A stretch of 64,000 bases of DNA from Paenibacillus psychroresistens (GCF_009728935.1 NZ_CP034235.1:12501-76500); one strand, 5' to 3'. Positions 50,507 through 60,831 are shown, counted from the stretch's first letter. Notes: generated by a model not told the origin, from the sequence alone. A program made the numbers and translations.

Positions 50507-51035
50507 CTTTTTTGATAATCTTTCGAGCTTTGCCTCTGAGGGCAGCAACTGGGTGTTTTTCGTATTTGCTTTAATGGCTATCAGCGGGGCTATTTTCATG
50601 ATCAGTTATACCAAGGTTGTGCATATGGTGGTTTCGCTGGCATTGACGTTTATAAGTCTGGCTGGACTCTATATTCTGTTGGAAGCAGAGTTTGTTGCCG
50701 TAGTTCAAGTGTTAATTTATGCAGGTGCTATCTCTATTCTAATGATCTTTGGGATCATGCTAACCAAGCATAGAGGCGAAGAGGTGGAAGCCCAGCGTCC
50801 ATTGCATAATATTCTATTAATTATCGGTTCCGTTGCGTTGCTTGGTGTGCTATTCTATGCCATTCAGACAGCTGATTTTCCGGATGCCGGCAAGTTTAAT
50901 CCTGGTGATGATAACACAGCAGAAATTGGTAAATTACTGTTTAATGTACACGTTATTCCTTTTGAATTGATATCTGTTTTGCTGACAGTTGCATTAATTG
51001 GTGCAATTGTTATTGCAAAAAGGGAGGAAGAGTAA
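50493..51035 (+). CDS. nuoJ: NADH-quinone oxidoreductase subunit J
   Basis: A 180-aa subunit with five TM helices, including the conserved [21 protein letters not shown] with the pi-bulge helix pattern. ATG lies inside the end of nuoI with AAAGGAGGTCC upstream. nuoK follows with a 1-nt gap. Confidence 0.94.
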   Translation: MLLSNFFDNLSSFASEGSNWVFFVFALMAISGAIFMISYTKVVHMVVSLALTFISLAGLYILLEAEFVAVVQVLIYAGAISILMIFGIMLTKHRGEEVEAQRPLHNILLIIGSVALLGVLFYAIQTADFPDAGKFNPGDDNTAEIGKLLFNVHVIPFELISVLLTVALIGAIVIAKREEE

Positions 51036-51036
51036 T

Positions 51037-51348
51037 ATGGGTGGTGTAGTAGCTCCTTACCTAATGTTAGGCGCTATTCTGTTCTGTATTGGAATATATG
51101 GCGCGCTTTCTAAAAAAAATGCGGTAATTGTTTTATTATCTATTGAATTAATGCTGAATGCGGTGAATTTAAACCTGGTTGCTTTTGCTAAGCTAGGGGT
51201 GAATCCTTCTATAACCGGACAAGTTTTTTCTTTGTTTAACATAGCAGTAGCTGCAGCTGAGGTTTCAGTGGGGATCGCGATATTGATTGCCCTCTTCCGC
51301 AATAGCGGTAAAACTGAAGTTCAAGACATGGATTATATGAAACGTTAA
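51037..51348 (+). CDS. nuoK: NADH-quinone oxidoreductase subunit K
   Basis: A 103-aa three-TM subunit with the two channel glutamates ([14 protein letters not shown] and [11 protein letters not shown]). The ATG at 51037 follows GGGAGGAAGAG; a longer frame from 50998 runs back into nuoJ and is not used. A 172-nt gap with a large palindrome separates it from nuoL, the only long gap in the operon. Confidence 0.95.
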   Translation: MGGVVAPYLMLGAILFCIGIYGALSKKNAVIVLLSIELMLNAVNLNLVAFAKLGVNPSITGQVFSLFNIAVAAAEVSVGIAILIALFRNSGKTEVQDMDYMKR

Positions 51349-51382
51349 GATTCAAGAACAATATATTTCTTGGCAAAAGCAC

Positions 51383-51500
51383 TCGTCTTGTACGGCTAGC
51401 TTGCAACTAGTAAACGGGTAATGGGTAACAATTAAAAAGTTATCCTTAACAGTATTTAAAAGCTGCAAGTTAGCCGTGTAAGACGACGTAGCCGTTTACC
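51383..51500 (+). repeat. large palindrome between nuoK and nuoL (family 2-related)
   Basis: Arms 51383-51404 and 51465-51486 pair over 22 bp (TCGTCTTGTACGGCTAGC side against GCTAACTTGC-type complement, with a few G-U or mismatched pairs). The 60-nt loop holds another stem (GGGTAAC / GTTATCC). The right end, GACGTAGCCGTTTACCC, resembles the end of family 2 copies A and B (CATAGCCGTTTATCC). No T run follows, so it is not a standard terminator. Confidence 0.65.
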
Positions 51501-51520
51501 CTCGGGAGGTCACAAATTTC

Positions 51521-53413
51521 ATGGAATCGGTCTATTCGCAATATGCGTGGTTAATACCGCTATTTCCGCTACTGGCATTTTTAATAGTAACAGCGGTGGG
51601 TCGGCAAGCAAAAGAATTAAGCGTCTATGTCAGCATTATCGCTTCGCTTGCCTCATTTGTGTTAGCTGCGCTCATTTTCTTCGAGCGAGTGGGCTCACAA
51701 ATCGAAAATTACACCTGGCATGATTTACAATGGATTAAAATTGGTGATTACTCATTAAATATGGGCTTTGAAGTGACGAACTTAAATGCACTTATGCTGC
51801 TAGTCGTTACCTTAGTTAGCTTACTTGTGAATATCTATTCCAAGGGCTATATGAAAGGCGATGAACGCATTTCCGTATTTTTTGGTTATGTGGCTTTGTT
51901 TACTTTCTCCATGCTGGGTCTGGTCATCTCCGAGAACATCATTGAGCTTTATATTTTCTGGGAGCTAGTAGGGGTTTGTTCCTTCCTGTTAGTCGGGTTC
52001 TGGTACTTCAAGCCTGAAGCGAAAGCTGCAGCCAAAAAAGCTTTTATCGTCACGCGAATTGGTGATGTTGGCTTATTCATCGCGATCATGCTGTTGTTCT
52101 GGTACATGCCGGATCATCAAATGGATTTCACCTCCATCCATAACGTATTCAGTGGTACACACAGTGCGATTGGTGATGGCACTATAACATTGATAGCCAT
52201 CTTAATCTTTGTAGGCGCTGCGGGTAAATCAGGGCAGTTTCCGCTGCATACCTGGTTGCCGGATGCAATGGAAGGACCCACACCGATTAGTGCCTTGATC
52301 CATGCAGCAACTATGGTTGCAGCAGGCGTGTATTTGGTCGCTCGCACCTACGATATCTTCTTGGCTTCACCGGATGCATTAACAGTAGTCGCTTATGTTG
52401 GTGGCTTTACAGCGATATTCGCAGCAACCATAGGTACAGCTCAGAATGATATTAAACGAATCTTGGCTTACTCCACAGTCAGCCAATTGGGCTATATGAT
52501 GATGGCTTTAGGAATGGGAACTTGGGTAGCTTACGCTGCTGCTATATTCCACCTTTTCACGCATGCCTTTTTCAAAGCATTACTCTTTCTTGGTTCAGGT
52601 AGTGTTATTCATTCGGTACATACCCAGGATATTCATGAAATGGGCGGATTAGCGAAGAAAATGAAGATCACGACAATTACTTTTGCGATAGGCTCTCTAG
52701 CGCTTTGTGGAATTGTGCCTTTCTCAGGTTTTTGGTCCAAGGATGCTATTCTAACGGAGGCTTACTTGCATCATCCAGTCTTGTTCTGGGTTGGATTAGC
52801 TGCTGCATTCTTCACAGCTTTCTATATGTCCCGTCTGTTCTTCTTGGTTTTTACCGGCAAATCTCGTTCCCACACGGAACCACATGAATCACCGTTATCT
52901 ATGACATTACCGCTTATGATTCTAGCTGTATTGGCTTTTGCAGCAGGCTTTGTCTTCATTCCAGAGGCTAATCCATGGCTAGGCACTTGGCTCGTGGAGA
53001 ATTTTGAAGAAGAAAAAGTTAATTATATCGTAATGATTCTATCTACAATTGCCGGTTTAGGTGGTATTTTTGTCGGATGGGCTGTGTTCTACAAGGGCTG
53101 GATTCCTCGGGATCTAATCACTTCGCGGGCTCCCTGGCTCTACAATCTGCTTAATCGCAAATATTATATAGATGAACTATATCAAGTGATTATCATAGCT
53201 CCCTTACGAGGTTTAGGGCTGTTAATCAATTGGTTTGATGATTATGTCATCGACGGTATTGTTCGTTTAACCGCTAATTTTACGCTAGCCTTATCCTCTT
53301 GGGGATCTAAGCTTCAAAACGGTCAACTGCAAAGCTTTGGCTTAATGACTTTATTAGGCTTTCTCATCCTGTTACTTGCTTTAATTGGAAGGAGGTTTAT
53401 CCATGTTGGCTGA
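51521..53413 (+). CDS. nuoL: NADH-quinone oxidoreductase subunit L
   Basis: The 630-aa antiporter-like subunit, about 16 TM helices, with the long lateral helix at the C-terminal end. ELVGVCSFLLVGFWY (key Glu), GKSGQFPLHTWLPDAMEGPTP (key Lys region) and AYSTVSQLGYMM are conserved. ATG follows CGGGAGG. It overlaps nuoM by 11 nt. Confidence 0.97.
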   Translation: MESVYSQYAWLIPLFPLLAFLIVTAVGRQAKELSVYVSIIASLASFVLAALIFFERVGSQIENYTWHDLQWIKIGDYSLNMGFEVTNLNALMLLVVTLVSLLVNIYSKGYMKGDERISVFFGYVALFTFSMLGLVISENIIELYIFWELVGVCSFLLVGFWYFKPEAKAAAKKAFIVTRIGDVGLFIAIMLLFWYMPDHQMDFTSIHNVFSGTHSAIGDGTITLIAILIFVGAAGKSGQFPLHTWLPDAMEGPTPISALIHAATMVAAGVYLVARTYDIFLASPDALTVVAYVGGFTAIFAATIGTAQNDIKRILAYSTVSQLGYMMMALGMGTWVAYAAAIFHLFTHAFFKALLFLGSGSVIHSVHTQDIHEMGGLAKKMKITTITFAIGSLALCGIVPFSGFWSKDAILTEAYLHHPVLFWVGLAAAFFTAFYMSRLFFLVFTGKSRSHTEPHESPLSMTLPLMILAVLAFAAGFVFIPEANPWLGTWLVENFEEEKVNYIVMILSTIAGLGGIFVGWAVFYKGWIPRDLITSRAPWLYNLLNRKYYIDELYQVIIIAPLRGLGLLINWFDDYVIDGIVRLTANFTLALSSWGSKLQNGQLQSFGLMTLLGFLILLLALIGRRFIHVG

Positions 53414-55040
53414 CCTTCCTATTCTTAGTTTAATTGCATTCTCGCCTTTGCTTGGAGTGCTGTTATTGTTATTCATGCCAAAGGATAATGGAAAATGGAT
53501 CAAAATCATCGGTATTGCAGCTACAATCATACCGCTTATCTTAGCAGGCTGGCTGTATGCAGAATTCAACCATCAGCTGGGCACCATGCAATTCGAAGAG
53601 AACTATCGCTGGATTTCGATTGACTTAAGTAAAGAATTGGAGCAGTTAAGCCAGTTCCAGCAATTTACACTTAACTTTAATTTTAATATTGCTGTTGACG
53701 GCTTATCGCTTCCTATGGTATTTCTAACTGCTTTGGTCTCCACCATGGCAGCGTTGGCCTCGATTTATATAAAAAAGCGTTGGAAAACCTATTTCATTTT
53801 ATTTTTAATTTTGGAAGTAGGCATGTTCGGAGTATTTATGGCACAGGATGTATTCCTGTTCTTCTTGTTCTTCGAGATCGCGTTGGTTCCTGTGTTCTTC
53901 TTAATTGGAATTTGGGGCTACCATAACCGCGAAAAAGCTGCGAATAAATTCTTGATATACAACGGGATAGGCTCAGCTTTAATGCTAATTGCCTTCTTAA
54001 TTCTGGTTACAACCGCTGGGTTTGTGGTCATTCAGGGCGGAGCTGTAAATTCGGTTCATTTCAGCGGTAGTCTTCAGGATATTACACATAACTTGTTTTA
54101 TAATCCTGATGCGCTAATTCACACAGTTTCGGGTCCCCAGAATCCAAATCCATTCTATTTAGGCAAAGGGATTAAGTGGACGATTTTTAGTTTATTATTC
54201 GTGGCTTTTGCAATCAAGCTTCCAATCTTTCCTTTCCATACTTGGATGCTTAAAGTGCATTCCGAGGCACCACCTTCCATTGTAATGATTCACTCAGGGA
54301 TCTTATTGAAAATGGGAGCTTACGGTCTCATTCGTTTTGGCGTCCTGCTCTTTCCAGGTGAGGCCAAGGAATGGGCGTATGTGATTGGGTTGCTCGGATT
54401 AATCAATATTATTTATGGCGCGATCCTAGCCTTTGTACAAAAAGACTTTAAATTGGTATTAGCGTATTCGAGCATAAGCCATATGGGCATAGTGTTGTTA
54501 GGGATTGCAGCATTTAACGTAATTGGTTTGCAAGGCGCGGTTTTCCAAATGGTCTCACACGGTTTGATTTCGGCGTTGATGTTCTTGATTGTCGGAAGTA
54601 TCTATGAACGAACACAAACAACACAAATTGATGAGCTCGGCGGGCTTGCCAAATCCATGCCGTTTATGAGCGGCATTCTGTTGATAGGGGGCATGGCTTC
54701 CTTAGGCTTGCCAGGTTTATCCGGCTTTATAAGCGAGTTTTTAGCGTTCTTGGGCTTGTTCGACAGTATGCCGATTATTACCATTATCAGTACAGCAGGG
54801 ATTATACTTACTGCAGTTTATGTATTGCGCGGTGTTCTGAAAATTACGTATGGTCCGATGTCGGAAGCTTATGCCAGCATTCGTGATGTACGTTTGATGG
54901 AAGCTATACCGATGATCACCTTAGTGGCATTTATTCTCTTAATCGGTCTATTTCCAGCTGTATTAAGTGAGCCTTTACAGGCTACTGTTGTTGGTTTTAA
55001 TGATTTTATCCACACAATCGCAATGAAGATGGGAGGCTAA
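53403..55040 (+). CDS. nuoM: NADH-quinone oxidoreductase subunit M
   Basis: A 545-aa antiporter-like proton channel, about 14 TM helices. FFEIALVPVFFLIGIWG (key Glu), KLPIFPFHTWMLKVHSEAPP and AYSSISHMGIVLLG are visible. The ATG at 53403 follows GGAGG and lies in the end of nuoL; an upstream in-frame start would include the ribosome site. nuoN begins 3 nt after its stop. Confidence 0.97.
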   Translation: MLADLPILSLIAFSPLLGVLLLLFMPKDNGKWIKIIGIAATIIPLILAGWLYAEFNHQLGTMQFEENYRWISIDLSKELEQLSQFQQFTLNFNFNIAVDGLSLPMVFLTALVSTMAALASIYIKKRWKTYFILFLILEVGMFGVFMAQDVFLFFLFFEIALVPVFFLIGIWGYHNREKAANKFLIYNGIGSALMLIAFLILVTTAGFVVIQGGAVNSVHFSGSLQDITHNLFYNPDALIHTVSGPQNPNPFYLGKGIKWTIFSLLFVAFAIKLPIFPFHTWMLKVHSEAPPSIVMIHSGILLKMGAYGLIRFGVLLFPGEAKEWAYVIGLLGLINIIYGAILAFVQKDFKLVLAYSSISHMGIVLLGIAAFNVIGLQGAVFQMVSHGLISALMFLIVGSIYERTQTTQIDELGGLAKSMPFMSGILLIGGMASLGLPGLSGFISEFLAFLGLFDSMPIITIISTAGIILTAVYVLRGVLKITYGPMSEAYASIRDVRLMEAIPMITLVAFILLIGLFPAVLSEPLQATVVGFNDFIHTIAMKMGG

Positions 55041-55043
55041 CCG

Positions 55044-56603
55044 ATGGAGCTGCATGGACTTAAGTGGAGTGATCTGAGTTATCTGGCTCCAGAGTTGACG
55101 CTAGTCATCTCTGCGATTCTTTTATCGATTATTGATTTAGTGTTGCCTAAACGAGTAAGTAGAACTTTGCTTGGTTGGTTATCTATTGTTAGTATTGTCA
55201 TTTCTGCTGGCTTTGTGATCCACCAACTTGGTGTTAAATTTGATCTTTCCGCCTTTTCATTCACTCAGGGTGAACCAGTAAGAGCGGAACTGCTGCATTA
55301 CAGCTATCGTGTAGATGCATTCGGGGGCATTCTTAAGCTGCTCTTCCTTATCGCAACAGGATTAATTACTTTAATGAGCATCGGTTCGATCAAAAAGACA
55401 GAAATTCCCGATGTCGGAGAATATTATTATTTTCTGCTACCTGCGCTAATAGGCGGGATGATTATGGTTTCATCAGCTGATTTAATCGCGTTATTCGTTG
55501 GTTTGGAGCTGTTGAGCATTACCTCATATATTCTGGTTGGCATGCGTAAATTAAACGGACGTTCGAATGAAGCCGCGTTTAAATACATCGTGCAGGGTGG
55601 AATTGCATCAGCAATGATACTGTACGGAATGTCATTTCTATATGGGATTAGCGGTTCAACAAACTTATTAGAAATTAATAACGCACTAGCTCAAACAAGT
55701 GGTTCATTCACGGCATTAATCTATGTAGCATTTTTCTTAATGCTAGCTGGACTGGGCTTTAAAATTGCCGCTGCACCTTTTCACAGTTGGGCACCAGATG
55801 TCTATCAAGGAGCGCCGACTCCTATAACCGCATTTTTAGCTGTTGTATCCAAAGGGGCTGCTATCGCATTACTATTTCGTTTCGTATATAGGACCTTCTA
55901 TGGTGTAACAGGAACAGTAGAGCAACCGATTTACAATGACATTCTATTCACCATTGCCGTTTTAGCGGCAATTTCAATGGTCGTTGGTAACATTCTAGCT
56001 CTGCGTCAAAGGAATTTTAAACGCTTATTAGCTTTTTCTGGTATTGCAAATGCTGGGTATCTGTTGGTCCCAATTGCTGCAGAATTTGGATTCGTGCATC
56101 AAGCGAATTTTTCTGAATTCACCTTCTATTTGATCGCTTATACGTTTATGAATATCGGTGCGCTTGCTGTATTCGCAATGATTGAGAATGCTTCTGATAC
56201 CGAACAAACACGCGGATTTGCTGGTTTGTATTATCGCGCACCATGGACAGCTTTTGCAATGGTAGTGCTGTTGCTTTCCTTAGCAGGATTTCCAGTTACA
56301 GGCGGATTTTTCGGTAAGCTGTTCATCATTATCGGGGCTTTAGAGACTCAAAAATATTGGCTGGTTGCCATTATGATTGGTGCTAGTGTGATAGCCTATT
56401 ACTACTACTTTGGTCTGATTCGCCAAATGTTTATGCGCAGCGACATTGAAGCGCGAGACCTTAAGCCAACTATACCTTTGGCGATTGTCATTTGGATATG
56501 CACCATTATTACCCTATTGCTTGGTTTCTTCCCACAGGTTATATTGAATCAAATCGAAACTATTTTTAGCATGACTAAGGATTTGTTTATGGTTACAGGT
56601 TAA
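55044..56603 (+). CDS. nuoN: NADH-quinone oxidoreductase subunit N
   Basis: A 519-aa third antiporter-like channel, about 14 TM helices. FVGLELLSITSYILVG (key Glu), KIAAAPFHSWAPDVYQGAPTP and AFSGIANAGYLL are conserved. ATG follows GGGAGGC in the end of nuoM. It is last in the operon, before a terminator. Confidence 0.97.
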   Translation: MELHGLKWSDLSYLAPELTLVISAILLSIIDLVLPKRVSRTLLGWLSIVSIVISAGFVIHQLGVKFDLSAFSFTQGEPVRAELLHYSYRVDAFGGILKLLFLIATGLITLMSIGSIKKTEIPDVGEYYYFLLPALIGGMIMVSSADLIALFVGLELLSITSYILVGMRKLNGRSNEAAFKYIVQGGIASAMILYGMSFLYGISGSTNLLEINNALAQTSGSFTALIYVAFFLMLAGLGFKIAAAPFHSWAPDVYQGAPTPITAFLAVVSKGAAIALLFRFVYRTFYGVTGTVEQPIYNDILFTIAVLAAISMVVGNILALRQRNFKRLLAFSGIANAGYLLVPIAAEFGFVHQANFSEFTFYLIAYTFMNIGALAVFAMIENASDTEQTRGFAGLYYRAPWTAFAMVVLLLSLAGFPVTGGFFGKLFIIIGALETQKYWLVAIMIGASVIAYYYYFGLIRQMFMRSDIEARDLKPTIPLAIVIWICTIITLLLGFFPQVILNQIETIFSMTKDLFMVTG

Positions 56604-56623
56604 GTTTTATGGTTAAATATGTT

Positions 56624-56661
56624 AAGCCGCAGCTAAAGTGCTGGGGCTTATTGTTTTTCTT
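56624..56661 (+). terminator. terminator after nuoN
   Basis: AAGCCGCAGC pairs with GCTGGGGCTT (one mismatch and a G-U), loop TAAAGT, followed by ATTGTTTTTC. Confidence 0.75.
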
Positions 56662-56684
56662 GGGAAGAGGAGGTAGAGAATAAA

Positions 56685-59144
56685 GTGAAACGCATTATTA
56701 TAAAAGGGCTGCTTTGTCTGGCTTTAGTCTCTACCTCGCTGTCAATATTTCAGGCTAATGAGGTTTCAGCGGCACCTCAGCTGACGGATAAGCTGACGAT
56801 AGCTATTGTCGATACGGGAGTAGATCTGGAGCATGCAGATCTGAAAAAGTATTTAGTAAGCGGAACTAATCTGGTTAAGCCGAAGACGACGCCGATGGAC
56901 GATAATGGGCATGGGACTAATGTTGCTGGAGTCATTGTCGAAGCAGTATTGAAAAACTCAATAGCAAGGGGTATTGCCTGGACACCACGGATAATGCCTG
57001 TTAAAGCTTTAGATAACGAAGGAACCGGGGATGAGGAGCGTTTAGGTGCAGGCATAAGCTATGCAGTTGATCATGGTGCACGTATTGTCCTGCTTTCCTT
57101 GGGCTTAAATAAATTTTCCGCCTATCTTAGTGGAGTTGTCGAAAAAGCAGAGAAGCAAGGGGTGTTGTTGATCGCAGCATCTGGAAACGAAGGAGAATCG
57201 GTGAAATATCCGGCTGCTTATGCATCTGTGCTTGCTGTAGGTGGAGTGAAGCCAAATCTCGTCGCTGAGGAAAGGTCCAATTATGGGATTGAGCTGGATG
57301 TAGTAGCACCATGGAATGTATATACAACCGCCAAGGGAGGCGGCTATGAACGACAAGAAGGCACCTCAATGGCCGCGCCGCAGGTAGCTGCAGCCTGTGC
57401 ACTGCTGTGGACCAAATATCCAACGATGTCGCCAGCTGAAATACGCAATATGATCCGGCAAACGGCGCAGGATATCGGGCCTAAAGGATGGGACGAGCAT
57501 ACGGGTTATGGATTGCTTCGTACAGATCTTGCACTTGTAGATAAACCACTGGATGATATTTATGAATCTAATAATCAAGCAGCAACAGCTAAACGACTGC
57601 CATTTGGCAAAAAAAGCGAAGCTGCATTAAGTGATAAAACCGATACGGATTGGTATATCATCGATGCTCCTTATAGTGGTTCGCTGCAAATGGATATTGT
57701 ATCCGACTCAACAGAAGCCAAGAGCATTGAAATGACCTACTATAAGAAACTAACCGAGACAGGAACCACGTATAAAGGACTCGCGACCAAAGAAGTTTCT
57801 TTTCAAGTAACCAAAGGCCGTAATTATCTAAGGATTCGTTCATTAACAGCCAGTGCGACTACAATAATAAAATATCAAATGTATCCGCAATTATTTGTTA
57901 ATCCCGACTCTTTTGAAGACAATGATCGTAAGTTTAAAGCTTATGTTTTGCCAGCGAGAAGCCAAATGATAACGGGGACCTTTCATCAGAATTCCGATCA
58001 GGATTGGTTTATGCTGCCTATTACAGAAGCAGGAACCTTACGTCTAAAGCTATCTACAGATACAAGCCGAATTGATTCCGTGCTGCGCATAGAAAAGACG
58101 GGAATGAAAACCCAGATAATTGACCAAAAAAGCGATGGTCAGACTGAAACATCCTTACCCCTAGAAGTTACCCCGGGAAATTATTATTTTCTGGTCAGTA
58201 ATGTTAAGGATTATAGCTTTCCGATTATCGGTGAGTATATTCTGCAAATTGATTATGATAAATATTATATCGATCCCAATGAGCCTAATGACCGTTCTTT
58301 TCAGTCCACAGGGATGAATTCAGGCGTTACTTACGATGGAGTGCTAGATGAGAGCACAGATGTGGATTGGTTTAGCTTTAATGTGGAGAAGGAAAGCTTG
58401 GTCCATTTGGAGCTGACGAATATTCCGCATAACCGGACGATTTATTTATCCCTGCAGAATTATGTATTGAAGACTATTAATAACAGCGAGAATACGGCAG
58501 ATAGCACAAAAATCAATCTAGATACCTATCTACTGCCTGGAAAATATTATATCGAATTAAAGGTAGATGAAAGCTTCCAAAACCAGCTCTACCATATAAA
58601 AATGGAAGCCTCTCCTGTTCTTGCTGGATTTGCAGATATCTCCAAACATTGGGCTAAGGATAGCATTGTTAAATTAGCTAACTTAAACCTCATAAATGGG
58701 TATGGCAATTATCGTTTTTTACCGGATCAGACCATTACAAGAGCCGAGGCCGTATCTATTTTAAATAAAGCCTTTAGCTGGAAAAACCAAAGTACAAGCA
58801 CATTCAAGGATGTGCTGGCAACGGATTGGTATAATCAAGCCATCGTGAACGCGTCAAAAGAGAACGTAGCGTCAGGGTATCCAGATGGTTCTTTTAAGCC
58901 GAATCAGGAGCTCAATCGAATGGAAATGGCAGCTCTGTTATCGCGAACGCAGGGGAAACAATCTGTAGATACCAGCATTTCCAGCTTCAGTGACATTGAT
59001 AAAACCTACTGGGGTGCGGACATTCTAGGTGAAATGAAGACAAAAGGTTGGATTCTTGGATTTAAGGATGGTTCGTTTCAACCTGATCGTTTAGCTACAC
59101 GTGCAGAGTTTGCGCAGCTTCTGGTAAAAATAATGAACTATTAG
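56685..59144 (+). CDS. S8 subtilisin-like protease with PPC-like and SLH domains
   Basis: An 819-aa exported protein. Signal peptide (about 1-29, ending VSAAPQ), S8 catalytic domain (about 36-285) with D43 (VDTGVD), H76 (DNGHGTNVAG), oxyanion N168 (SGNEG) and S228 (GTSMAAPQ). Then come three beta modules resembling bacterial pre-peptidase C-terminal domains (each starting D-x-x-E-x-N and ending D-x-DW-F/Y) and three SLH motifs at the C-terminus (GYGNYRFLPDQTITRAEA, GYPDGSFKPNQELNRMEM, GFKDGSFQPDRLATRAEF). No obvious inhibitor propeptide lies between signal and catalytic domain. SLH repeats should anchor it to the pyruvylated wall polymer. The GTG start follows GAGGAGGT. Confidence 0.93.
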   Translation: MKRIIIKGLLCLALVSTSLSIFQANEVSAAPQLTDKLTIAIVDTGVDLEHADLKKYLVSGTNLVKPKTTPMDDNGHGTNVAGVIVEAVLKNSIARGIAWTPRIMPVKALDNEGTGDEERLGAGISYAVDHGARIVLLSLGLNKFSAYLSGVVEKAEKQGVLLIAASGNEGESVKYPAAYASVLAVGGVKPNLVAEERSNYGIELDVVAPWNVYTTAKGGGYERQEGTSMAAPQVAAACALLWTKYPTMSPAEIRNMIRQTAQDIGPKGWDEHTGYGLLRTDLALVDKPLDDIYESNNQAATAKRLPFGKKSEAALSDKTDTDWYIIDAPYSGSLQMDIVSDSTEAKSIEMTYYKKLTETGTTYKGLATKEVSFQVTKGRNYLRIRSLTASATTIIKYQMYPQLFVNPDSFEDNDRKFKAYVLPARSQMITGTFHQNSDQDWFMLPITEAGTLRLKLSTDTSRIDSVLRIEKTGMKTQIIDQKSDGQTETSLPLEVTPGNYYFLVSNVKDYSFPIIGEYILQIDYDKYYIDPNEPNDRSFQSTGMNSGVTYDGVLDESTDVDWFSFNVEKESLVHLELTNIPHNRTIYLSLQNYVLKTINNSENTADSTKINLDTYLLPGKYYIELKVDESFQNQLYHIKMEASPVLAGFADISKHWAKDSIVKLANLNLINGYGNYRFLPDQTITRAEAVSILNKAFSWKNQSTSTFKDVLATDWYNQAIVNASKENVASGYPDGSFKPNQELNRMEMAALLSRTQGKQSVDTSISSFSDIDKTYWGADILGEMKTKGWILGFKDGSFQPDRLATRAEFAQLLVKIMNY

Positions 59145-59162
59145 AAAAGGGGGTTTACTATA

Positions 59163-59423
59163 GTGGATACATCTAGTGCTTCTAGTGCGCTTAATCAATC
59201 AATAGCACTCGACAGCTTAATGAACATTTGTATTGTGGTTATTTGTATCGGTTTATCTTGGTGGGGCTTGCAAGCAATACGTTTTGATTTATTTTTGAAG
59301 CGTCCCAAAAGCTCACCCGCCATATTTCTGCAAATTTTGCTTTCTATTGCATTAGGTAGTGAAGTAGCTCGGTTCATTATCGAATATTTTCATTGGTCGA
59401 GTTTGCTTAAAGGAATGTTTTAA
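59163..59423 (+). CDS. ywzB: DUF1146 family protein (YwzB)
   Basis: An 86-aa membrane protein with two TM helices (LMNICIVVICIGLSWWGLQA and FLQILLSIALGSEVARFII) and the DUF1146 core WWGLQAIRFDLFLKRP. Function unknown; the B. subtilis homologue also lies just upstream of murA. The GTG start follows AAAAGGGGG. It is 18 nt after the protease gene, so they may be co-transcribed. Confidence 0.88.
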   Translation: MDTSSASSALNQSIALDSLMNICIVVICIGLSWWGLQAIRFDLFLKRPKSSPAIFLQILLSIALGSEVARFIIEYFHWSSLLKGMF

Positions 59424-59505
59424 AGTGGATAATTTACTTCCGCATAACATCAAGCCATCTTGCTAACAATGGAGATATAAGATTATAAACGTTGAGGTGA
59501 TCCGG

Positions 59506-60831
59506 TTGAGTAGAATATTTGTCCGCGGGGGTCAACGATTATCCGGTAAAGTTAAGATTAATGGCGCCAAAAATGCAGTATTACCCATCATTGCAGCATC
59601 CATATTAGCCTCAGAAGGTGTCAGTATAATTCATGAAGCGTCAAACCTCGACGATGTTCGCACGATGCATCAAGTGTTAGAGGGGTTGGGCATCACCATT
59701 AATTACGATCACTCCACGATTAAAGTGGATGCATCCCATATTCAGTGCACAGAAGCCTCTTACGATCTGGTTCGCAGAATGCGTGCCTCTTTTCTTATTA
59801 TGGGTCCCTTGCTGGCTCGTTGTGGGGAAGTGCGAATTGCTTTACCTGGTGGATGCGCCATTGGTACGAGACCGATTGATCAGCATTTGAAAGGCTTCGA
59901 AGCCATGGGTGTAAAAATTGAGCTTGGGTTAGGCTTCATTGAAGCCAAAGTGAACGGACGATTGCAAGGTGCGAAGATATATCTCGATGTTGCCAGTGTA
60001 GGAGCTACAGAGAATATCATGATGGCAGCAGCATTAGCGGAAGGCACTACAATTATTGAGAATGCAGCAAAAGAGCCGGAAATTGTCGATCTTGCCAATT
60101 TCCTCAATGCCATGGGTGCACGTATTCGCGGTGCAGGCACAGGAATCATCCGAATTGATGGTGTGACAGAGCTTAGAGGAGTAGAGCATACGGTCATTCC
60201 AGATCGGATCGAAGCGGGTACTTATATGATTGCTGCGGCAATAACGGGAAGTACGATCTACATTGAAGGGATCATAGCGGACCATCTGACGCCGATTATC
60301 TCCAAGCTGCAGGAAATGGGAGTTATTATCGATATTGATGAGAATGGAATGCGTGTGAGCGCTGAGCATCCGTTACGCTCTGTGGATGTTAAAACTTTAC
60401 CATACCCTGGATTCCCCACAGATATGCAATCGCAAATGATGGCTTTGCTATTGACGACTGACGGTACCAGCATCATCACGGAGACTGTGTTCGAGAATCG
60501 GTTTATGCATGTGGAAGCGTTTAATCGGATGAATGGACAGATCAAGGTGGACGGAAGAGCTGCGGTTGTTAGTGGAAACTGTCGTTTAGTCGGCTCGAAA
60601 GTCATGGCCACCGATTTGCGCGCTGGAGCAGCTCTAGTGCTTGCAGCACTTGCTGCAGAAGGCGATACAGAGATTAGTGGCATTCATCATATTGAGCGAG
60701 GCTACGTGGATATTGTCCGTAAGCTTCGTGAGCTTGGAGCCAATATTCGACGTGGTGAGGATGTTGAGGTGCAGGAAGAGCTTAGTGAGATTAAGGCTTT
60801 GTTCGCCACTGTTAGACCTAGCTGGGCTTGA
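59506..60831 (+). CDS. murA: UDP-N-acetylglucosamine 1-carboxyvinyltransferase
   Basis: Commits UDP-GlcNAc to peptidoglycan by enolpyruvyl transfer; target of fosfomycin. The 441-aa protein has [12 protein letters not shown] at the N-terminus, [16 protein letters not shown], the catalytic Cys in [12 protein letters not shown] and the C-terminal GADIE-like [14 protein letters not shown]. The TTG start at 59506, 6 nt behind GAGGTGA, gives MSRIFVRGG, the family N-terminus; an in-frame GTG at 59497 overlaps the ribosome site. It corresponds to the MurAA type by its position before spoIID. Confidence 0.97.
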   Translation: MSRIFVRGGQRLSGKVKINGAKNAVLPIIAASILASEGVSIIHEASNLDDVRTMHQVLEGLGITINYDHSTIKVDASHIQCTEASYDLVRRMRASFLIMGPLLARCGEVRIALPGGCAIGTRPIDQHLKGFEAMGVKIELGLGFIEAKVNGRLQGAKIYLDVASVGATENIMMAAALAEGTTIIENAAKEPEIVDLANFLNAMGARIRGAGTGIIRIDGVTELRGVEHTVIPDRIEAGTYMIAAAITGSTIYIEGIIADHLTPIISKLQEMGVIIDIDENGMRVSAEHPLRSVDVKTLPYPGFPTDMQSQMMALLLTTDGTSIITETVFENRFMHVEAFNRMNGQIKVDGRAAVVSGNCRLVGSKVMATDLRAGAALVLAALAAEGDTEISGIHHIERGYVDIVRKLRELGANIRRGEDVEVQEELSEIKALFATVRPSWA

